A stretch of DNA of 6,558 bases from NCBI GenBank assembly GCA_964646525.1, contig CAZYER010000062.1:1-6558 (forward strand), in the 5' to 3' direction. Shown one piece after another: positions 5,627 through 6,558 of this stretch. The position numbers and the translations under genes were made by a program. The notes beneath the pieces are model-generated. The model saw nothing but the letters and a program-made list of their open reading frames with translations, ran no database searches and was not told the origin of the DNA. The stretch is from GCA-002282575 sp964646525. GTDB taxonomy: Bacteria > Pseudomonadota > Gammaproteobacteria > Thiomicrospirales > Thiomicrospiraceae. The first letter of the stretch is position 1. Each line of letters opens with the position of its first letter.

Positions 5627-5848
5627 ATGAAAGATTCAACTCCATTAATTACCCCTAATGCCAAGAACCAATATCAAGTAACGAGTAAGGATACGCCCTT
5701 GACGTGCCCAATGCCGGGTATGGCGTTGTGGAATTCGCATCCTAAGGTTTATTTACCCATTGAAGAAACGGGACATGCTAAATGTCCTTATTGCGGTGCG
5801 GAATACACCATGACCGATTGGTCTGAAAACGGCGGTCATCATCATTAA
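5627..5848 (+). CDS. Small zinc-finger protein, zf-CHCC family
   Basis: A 73-residue soluble protein whose fold is recognisable but whose role is not. It has C27 in LTCPMPG, H38 in WNSHPKVYLPI and the pair C53-PYC-C56 followed by GAEY, which is the Cys-His-Cys-Cys arrangement of the zf-CHCC domain also found in the mitochondrial complex I subunit NDUFS6. H50 and the terminal HHH could also touch metal. The zinc-finger family is inferred from these motifs. No complex I genes are nearby. It starts 12 nt after ilvE with AAGGG 9 nt before the ATG, so it is probably co-transcribed with ilvE. Small proteins of this type occur widely in proteobacteria as uncharacterised zinc-finger domain proteins. 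Confidence 0.88.
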   Translation: MKDSTPLITPNAKNQYQVTSKDTPLTCPMPGMALWNSHPKVYLPIEETGHAKCPYCGAEYTMTDWSENGGHHH

Positions 5849-5867
5849 ATTGATGGCTCCCCCTAGC

Positions 5868-5872
5868 TAGGA
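5868..5872 (+). promoter_or_regulatory. Ribosome binding site of the diguanylate cyclase gene
   Basis: TAGGA lies 7 nt before ATG 5880 and supports that start. The 31-nt gap after the zinc-finger gene has no hairpin with a T-run, so read-through from ilvE is plausible. Confidence 0.6.
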
Positions 5873-5879
5873 CAACAGT

Positions 5880-6558
5880 ATGCGACATTATCGAGAAAAC
5901 TTTGCTGAGAGTAAATTGCTTGCAGAAACAGTGCTAGCAGAAACTATTCAGCGTGGTGTGCGTCCCAATCCCATTAATTTTATGGTCTGGTATGAGTATT
6001 TACTCAAACGCGATGCGTTCGTTGTGGATAGGATTGCTGTTGCTACGGATCATGAAGAAACCGCAGTTGAATTGTTCAATCATATCGTTAGTCGCATTTG
6101 CGTGATGAATGAAATTGACGGCTTGGTGTTAAAGCTGGTCAACGATATTATCAGTGATATAGACGGTTGGGAAAGCAATCTTGAACGTCATACGCAAACT
6201 TTGGAACAGGCTTTGACTGCTTTGTCGGCTAAAAGTGACGTTAATTTGGCTGCTATGGTGGTTAAAAATGTGGTCGAGTCTGTTAAAGATTTAACGGATA
6301 GCACTAGGGGTATGAAATCCAAAATGGAGGAAGTGCGTCATGAAGTTGATACCTTAAAAAAACAACTCGAAGTAAGCTACAAAGAGGCGCATACTGATCC
6401 CTTGACAGGAATTGGTAATCGGCGTGCTATGGACAAGTTTGTTGGCGAGAATCTCGATGAAAATAGCTTTGATAATTTCTCTTGTATTATTTTAGACATA
6501 GACTATTTCAAACGTATTAATGACCAGCACGGTCATATGGTAGGGGATAGTGTGTTGC
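5880..6558 (+). CDS. GGDEF-domain protein, probable diguanylate cyclase (3' end outside the window)
   Basis: An open frame from ATG 5880 to the window edge, giving 226 codons with no stop. The last 55 or so residues start a GGDEF domain: HTDPLTGIGNRRAMDKF (residues 171-187, the DxLTGxxNRR entry motif) and CIILDIDYFKRINDQHGH (202-219), followed by MVGD, where D206 and D208 lie in the metal-binding strand and the FKxxND...GHxxGD segment binds nucleotide. Such domains make cyclic di-GMP from two GTP. The GGDEF signature and any inhibitory RxxD site lie beyond 6558, so activity cannot be judged. Residues 1-145 are predicted mostly helical, without signal peptide or membrane segment, and include NPINFMVWYEYLL (30-42). 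Residues about 146-170 (KSKMEEVRHEVDTLKKQLEVS region) look like a coiled coil leading into the domain. It is therefore probably a cytoplasmic, dimerising cyclase with an unassigned sensor region. Confidence 0.9.
   Translation, partial: MRHYRENFAESKLLAETVLAETIQRGVRPNPINFMVWYEYLLKRDAFVVDRIAVATDHEETAVELFNHIVSRICVMNEIDGLVLKLVNDIISDIDGWESNLERHTQTLEQALTALSAKSDVNLAAMVVKNVVESVKDLTDSTRGMKSKMEEVRHEVDTLKKQLEVSYKEAHTDPLTGIGNRRAMDKFVGENLDENSFDNFSCIILDIDYFKRINDQHGHMVGDSVL

Noticed and set aside
5862..5870. CTAGCTAG palindrome between the zinc-finger and cyclase genes as a regulatory site
   Set aside because: Only 8 bp, no T-run, and it abuts the ribosome binding site; too short to support a call.

Overview
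The window reads as ordinary chromosomal housekeeping DNA from a gammaproteobacterium of moderate-to-low GC content. This rests on the gene order pcnB-folK-panB-panC, which is typical of gammaproteobacteria, and on protein sequences close to E. coli PcnB, FolK, PanB, PanC and IlvE. The genus cannot be fixed from the sequence alone. Every gene lies on the + strand. No mobile element, CRISPR array, phage gene, direct-repeat pair or clearly undescribed system was found.

Layout. Positions 57/69-719 hold a type IV prepilin-like gene, closed by a strong intrinsic terminator with a UUCG tetraloop (749-774). A good sigma70-type promoter (803-831) then drives a tandem tRNA-Leu(CAA) (860-946) and tRNA-Val(GAC) (974-1050), both with encoded CCA, followed by a second intrinsic terminator (1060-1088). 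From 1130 to the right edge there is a close-packed block: pcnB (poly(A) polymerase I), folK, panB, panC, ilvE, a 73-residue zf-CHCC zinc-finger protein, and the first 226 codons of a GGDEF diguanylate cyclase that runs off the window at 6558. Gaps inside the block are 5 nt, -4 nt (ATGA overlap), 7 nt, 61 nt, 12 nt and 31 nt. No convincing internal terminator is visible, so pcnB to the cyclase may be one transcription unit, possibly with a further promoter before ilvE that I could not identify.

How the genes fit together. FolK makes a folate precursor. PanB consumes 5,10-methylene-tetrahydrofolate and alpha-ketoisovalerate. IlvE interconverts alpha-ketoisovalerate with valine. PanC makes pantothenate from pantoate and beta-alanine. 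The middle of the window is therefore a pantothenate/coenzyme A supply cluster flanked by genes touching both PanB substrates; panD and a ketopantoate reductase are not in view. PcnB belongs to RNA decay, and the zinc-finger and cyclase genes to unrelated or unknown roles.

The points most worth a second look are a possible non-canonical AUU start for pcnB (E. coli pcnB is known to start at AUU), the lack of a visible promoter in the 41 nt between the tRNA terminator and pcnB, the truncated cyclase at the right edge, and the small homologue of a mitochondrial complex I zinc subunit beside ilvE.
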